Shown here piece by piece: positions 60,012 to 64,000 of a DNA stretch of 64,000 nt. The translations under genes and the position numbers were made by a program. This DNA is from Hygrophila difformis (taxonomy: Eukaryota; Streptophyta; Magnoliopsida; Lamiales; Acanthaceae), in NCBI GenBank assembly GCA_030278955.1, contig JAOANR010000003.1:54966902-55030901 (forward strand). The letters run 5' to 3'. How positions within the stretch are numbered: position 1 is the stretch's first letter; the number at the start of each line of letters is the position of its first letter. Below the pieces are notes generated by a model. The model did not search any database and was not told the origin of the DNA. It saw only the letters and a program-made list of their open reading frames with translations.

Positions 60012-61398
60012 TCACCCAGATTCCTCAGAGGAATCCTCAGCCGAGTCGCTGGACTCCTCTGCTGGATTGGTATCCAAATCCTGTTCATCATCAGACCAAA
60101 CATCAGGAAGCTGTCTGAACAGCTTTTCAGCAGCTTGGACACGACTGTGCACTTGAGCTTCCAGCACTTTGAGGTGGTTGATGTGGTCTGTGAGTTCATC
60201 TCGGAGCATGGAGAAGGCGTCTTTTGCAGGGATCCTCCCTCCTGGTCCAGCCAAGTCTGGCTTCTTCTTTGCAAGATTTGAGGAAAGTTTGAAGTCAGCA
60301 ATGTCCTCAGGGCGATCATGCTTGCTCCCAAGAATGTGGAGATGCTTCAGGTACTCAGATATGAGGCCAGAGAAGGGAAGAGTGGTGTTGTACTTCCTTT
60401 TGATTGTGCCCGCGAATGCCAGCATTTGTTCGAGCACAAGTGCTCCATAGTTGATCTCATACTTCTGGTCTATGGCAAACAATAATTTACACATGCTTTT
60501 TGAAACGACAGAGTGGTTAGCAGTGGGCATGATGTTGTGTGCACATAATTTGTAAAGCAGTGAAAACTTTTGGGTTAGGACACCAGCACTTAACCCCTTT
60601 CCTTGAAACTTTTTCCCTTCAACTCCAGTGAGTGTTTCAGCAATAGTATTCATAGGGAACTTGGCACTTCGAGAATAAACAGATTTCAGATGAGTGCGGG
60701 GTACCTGGAGAAAACGGTTTAGTGCTCTGGCTTTGAGTTCAAACAGTTGACCATGTGCATAACTGAGTTCTAACCAGGGGCTTTTGGAGTTGAGGACTTC
60801 AGAGCTCAGGTTTGCATAGAAATGCCTAACTAGCTGTCCCTTATATTGCTTGATCTCCGTTCCCCAGAATAGAAGAGATCTGTCCTCCAAGTATTTGTGC
60901 CATCCCATTTCCTCATACGCACCGCTGCAAATCTGATCTCAGGGTGCACCTTCATCTTTTCCAGGACAGTTGAAAAATACTGCTCGGACACTACATAGTA
61001 GAAGGCCGTGGATATGGCGTTTCCAGCATCAATGATCTCAGGTTCATGTTCTTCAGACGAGGATAAGACGATTTTTCTCTTCTTGGATCCAGTGGCCTTG
61101 GAAGACCCTTCAGGTTCAGAACGAGTCCGCTTCTTGGGTTCGGACTCCTTGGGTGAACGCCTTGGTGGAGTAGGCTCTCGGGTTTCTGGTTGGGTTACTG
61201 CTTCTTGCACAGTGACTGGTTCAACATTTACCTCGACTTTTTCTTCAGATTCTTCTTCTTCGGAACTCTCTTCATCGGACTCTTCCTCACCACTTTGAGT
61301 GTCTTGAGATCCCAACTCCTCGGACTGGTTGTCAGTGGGATTCTCCCCCTCAAGTGGTTCTTGGGCATCGATTTGAGGGTGCTCAGAGTCTCCTCCGG
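60012..61398 (-). pseudogene. env-like / putative plant transposon protein ORF of the Sirevirus-like element
   Basis: The minus-strand frame is open from the junction at 61398. It begins with a very acidic Ser/Glu-rich region (EEESDEESSEEEESEEK) and a basic patch (PKKRTRSEPEGSSKATGSKKRK). It then enters a domain like the 'putative plant transposon protein' family (LVRHFYANLSSEV, ELKARALNRFLQVP, LCAHNIMPTANHSV). A possible coiled-coil region and an acidic tail close it, with TGA at 60014-60012. A frameshift near 60905 separates the two halves. Its place between pol and the 3' LTR is that of the env-like gene of Sireviruses. Its function is unproven. The 5' end is cut off by the LTR inserted at 61399. 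Confidence 0.7.
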
Positions 61399-63947
61399 TG
61401 TAACACCCCGATTTAATTAACGCATAATTAATTTAATTAATTGTGGTTAATTGAGTAAGATAAATGATATGGATTATTTTGTGGGTATGATTTTGAATGA
61501 GGCGGAAGAATAATTGGGTTCAAACTCACAAGAGAATAAGAGCCCAAGTGCTCAACTTAATTGAATTGGTGAAGATTTAGCCCAAAACAAGAGGGGCCCA
61601 ACCCACCAGCCCATTGTCCGGCCCGGCCCACAACCCATGAACCGGCCCATAACCCATTTAGGGGGTTAAAAATCTGAATGGGAAATGAGGGAGTTCATTT
61701 TTGCACTCACAACTCACTCTCATCTCGCCACTTTGCTTGGAGGGGAGCTAGGGCACTCATAAACTCAAGATTTTTGTGTTTTCTCACTCAAATCAAGTGG
61801 GGGATTGGTATCTACACCTTTGGTAAGTGTTTTCCTAGCTTTTGCACTTGTTTTTGAGGTTGTTTAAGTGGGGTTTTGAAGTGGTGAAAGTTAGTGACGG
61901 GAATTGAACATTTGGGATGAACTCTTGTAGATTTGGTTGGAGTTGGTGTTGAATCTTTGATTGGAGCCCAAGTTAATGTTAAAGGTGCTTGAGGTCAGTT
62001 TTTAAGACCTATTTGGTAGCTTATATTGGAGGAATTCGGCCCTTTAGCTTTGCATGTTGGTGTTGAGTGCTTTGGATGGATTATTGATGAATTGAGTTGT
62101 GATTTTTGTATTGTAGCTTGCAATGTGGTGATTGGAGTTTGGGAGAGCTTGGGGAAGATGCCATTGAAGTGTTTGGACTCCATAAACACAAGGCAAGAGT
62201 AGGATTTAGCTCAAAGTGGGGGAAAATTGGAAGAAATGGGTGGAAATCGCGTATTCTGCCCCTGTTTGGTGCTTCAGAGGCGCCGCATTGCCTTTGCGGC
62301 GCCCAAAAGTGGCCTGGAGCGCCACTTCGGCGCCCCGGACCACAGAGCCTTCAGTACAGGCGCCACATTGCCTGTGTGGCGCCTAGAAATAGGCTTAAGC
62401 GCCACAATTGGCGCCACCTGTGCACCCAAAAACTCACAAACTTGAATCGGCTCTAACTTACTCGTTTCTAATCCGATTTTCGCAAACCATATATGAATCT
62501 GACCCTACTCGGAACAAGGATTTCAAATATGCATTCAGATTTCAGAGATAATGACTCTTCAAAAAGTCAAAAATTGGAATTTGTAGTCCGGGGTGTCACA
62601 TGCGGGCCCGATTTGCTGTTTTCTTCCATTTTTCATCCCCTTCTCGTATTTTCTCACTTCTCACTCATTTCTAGGTCTTGGAATATGCTTAAAACTGATC
62701 TAGGATATGTTAGTGCCTATCATGAGTATTGATTGAACTTAGAAGATTCACCGAGCCTTAGTTTAGGATGGAATCTTGCGTTGCTTCTATCACTATGTTT
62801 GTGAGTCGAGTGCCGATATGTGGGACGTGGCACACCCTAGAACATGTCTAACTCATGTGGTACTGTTGTGAGCCGATATATGGGGTTGGCAACCCGAATA
62901 TTGTATGTAGTCTGTGGACTGATAATTTACACTAAATGTTTACGAGTCGGTATCCGACTGGACATTGTGTAAGATGATTGTGATCTGTAATGATTTTATG
63001 CTTTCGAGGATATTAGACATCCTAACTATGTTTACGAGTCGGTATCCGACTGGGCATAGTTAGTATCTTATCCTGGCATGTTGGCCTTCGAGAGCGAGAT
63101 GCTCAGGGCTAGTACCCGCCATGACCGTAAGCCACTTATTTCAGCTGTTAGTGTCCGCGGCGGGGGCACTGTGGGTATCTCTTCTAACCATTAGGGGAGT
63201 GGACCCTATTTGGAGAGGAATACCGACCATGGTACTTAGGTTGCGCGCTAGGCATACTTCTGTGCTGCATTTAGGGTAGATAGACACTTTAGGTCATAAC
63301 ATTTCATCTCATCATCCATCATTCATCTTATTATTGTTTTGCAGTGTATGACGTGGTTGGAGAACCGGTATGGGACGGTGTGATGTTTAATTATTTAATT
63401 ATGCTATTATAAACTGTTAATTAACCTCTAAAATCTTGTTCCCTGTTTCCCAGCTTTTCCTACTCTTGCTCAGTACTTTATGTACTGACACCTTGCGTTT
63501 TGTCTTTCTTATAGATACTCCCGAGGACACAGAGCATGATCATGGAGATGGGTTTGGGGCTGAGTGATCTTATAGGATTGCATTGAATAAGTCTTGATTG
63601 AGTTGTTGTATTAGGCTCTATTTTATCTAGCTGTGACTAGCTTGTTATCCTGAGCATTATCTGACTGTTTGGATTGGTTTGAGAACCGTTGTTTTGTATT
63701 CCCCTGTATACTTGAAATTTAGACAGGTTAACGTGAGTACCAAGGTGAGGTACTATATGTGGCTTGTAGCCGAGATTTGATGATTATGTGATAGACATGT
63801 TCTGTTGCTTACTCTGTTATTCTGTGTTGGATTTTCTGATTACCAGGCTTCGTGTTATTGAACTTAAATTGATTGGCCAACAGTTTAAGGGAGATAACAC
63901 GGCAGTGACGTCAGCAAAAATTGGTTTTAAATTTTTGGGGCGTTACA
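61399..63947 (+). repeat. 5' LTR of a plus-strand Tekay/Del-like element (runs off the window)
   Basis: It starts TGTAACACCCCGATTTAATT and ends ATTTTTGGGGCGTTACA (2,549 bp). It is the inverted, clearly more diverged relative of the LTRs at 45475-48030 and 50704-53277. It keeps the six GGCGCC sites (62279-62415) and the AGTCGGTATCCGACT-type hairpins (about 62944 and 63035). The left flank TCCGG could be the target duplication, but the right end lies outside the window. Confidence 0.88.
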
Positions 63948-63950
63948 TGT

Positions 63951-63962
63951 TGGTATCAGAGC
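63951..63962 (+). promoter_or_regulatory. primer-binding site (tRNA-iMet type)
   Basis: TGGTATCAGAGC follows the LTR by 3 nt and is complementary to the 3' end of initiator tRNA-Met. Sequence after it (63963-64000) is the start of the internal region. Confidence 0.88.
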
Positions 63963-64000
63963 CATGTGTGCTCTTATGTGCTTAGAACTTTGACACAAGT

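Overview
This is plant nuclear DNA, most likely from a eudicot with a repeat-rich genome. The evidence is AT-rich introns with plant-style splice sites, a phytosulfokine (YIYTQ) precursor gene, a solo LTR carrying a 5S rRNA-like sequence (Cassandra type), and Tat-, Tekay- and Sirevirus-type LTR elements. The species cannot be named from the sequence alone. Only two ordinary host genes are supported. One is a 12-exon minus-strand gene at 4689-11112 for a 398-residue DUF2045 (KIAA0930-homolog) protein. The other is a two-exon plus-strand phytosulfokine precursor gene at 34351-34785.

Left part (1-34 kb): tRNA-derived SINEs, a Helitron 3' end, a 1.03-kb Mutator-like foldback element and hAT remnants precede the DUF2045 gene. 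After it comes a zone of small DNA transposons (Stowaway, hAT, Harbinger types) that landed in a GC-rich minisatellite (12.9-15.3 kb). Next are three head-to-tail copies of a ~463-bp foldback repeat (16.85-18.1 kb), a 5'-truncated LINE with a hairpin at its 5' junction, and a candidate 7.1-kb Helitron (20127-27199). Two decayed LINEs follow (28.3-31.7 kb), one split by the Cassandra solo LTR.

Middle (34-57 kb): the phytosulfokine gene is followed within ~200 bp by a SINE with an uninterrupted 40-nt poly(A) tail. A minisatellite with a 240-bp higher-order period is then split by a 20.4-kb Ty3/Gypsy Tat-type element (36507-56918). Its LTRs differ by only about six substitutions, yet its sense gag-pol has several stops and frameshifts. 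Downstream of pol, on the opposite strand, it carries a spliced gene for a plant-mobile-domain protein. That gene reads through 992 codons with one in-frame TAG once a second element is removed. The second element (45475-53277, TSD CCAAG) is a Tekay/Del-like retrotransposon inserted in an exon of the antisense gene. It lost integrase and the first ~20 bp of its 3' LTR, apparently after insertion.

Right part (57-64 kb): the minisatellite resumes, followed by a short MITE, an (AAT)24 microsatellite and a third copy of the GATCC-rich hAT family. Then comes the 3' part of a minus-strand Sirevirus-like Copia element (3' LTR, polypurine tract and a frameshifted env-like/plant-transposon ORF). That ORF is cut by the 5' LTR and primer-binding site of a plus-strand relative of the nested Tekay-like element, which runs off the window.
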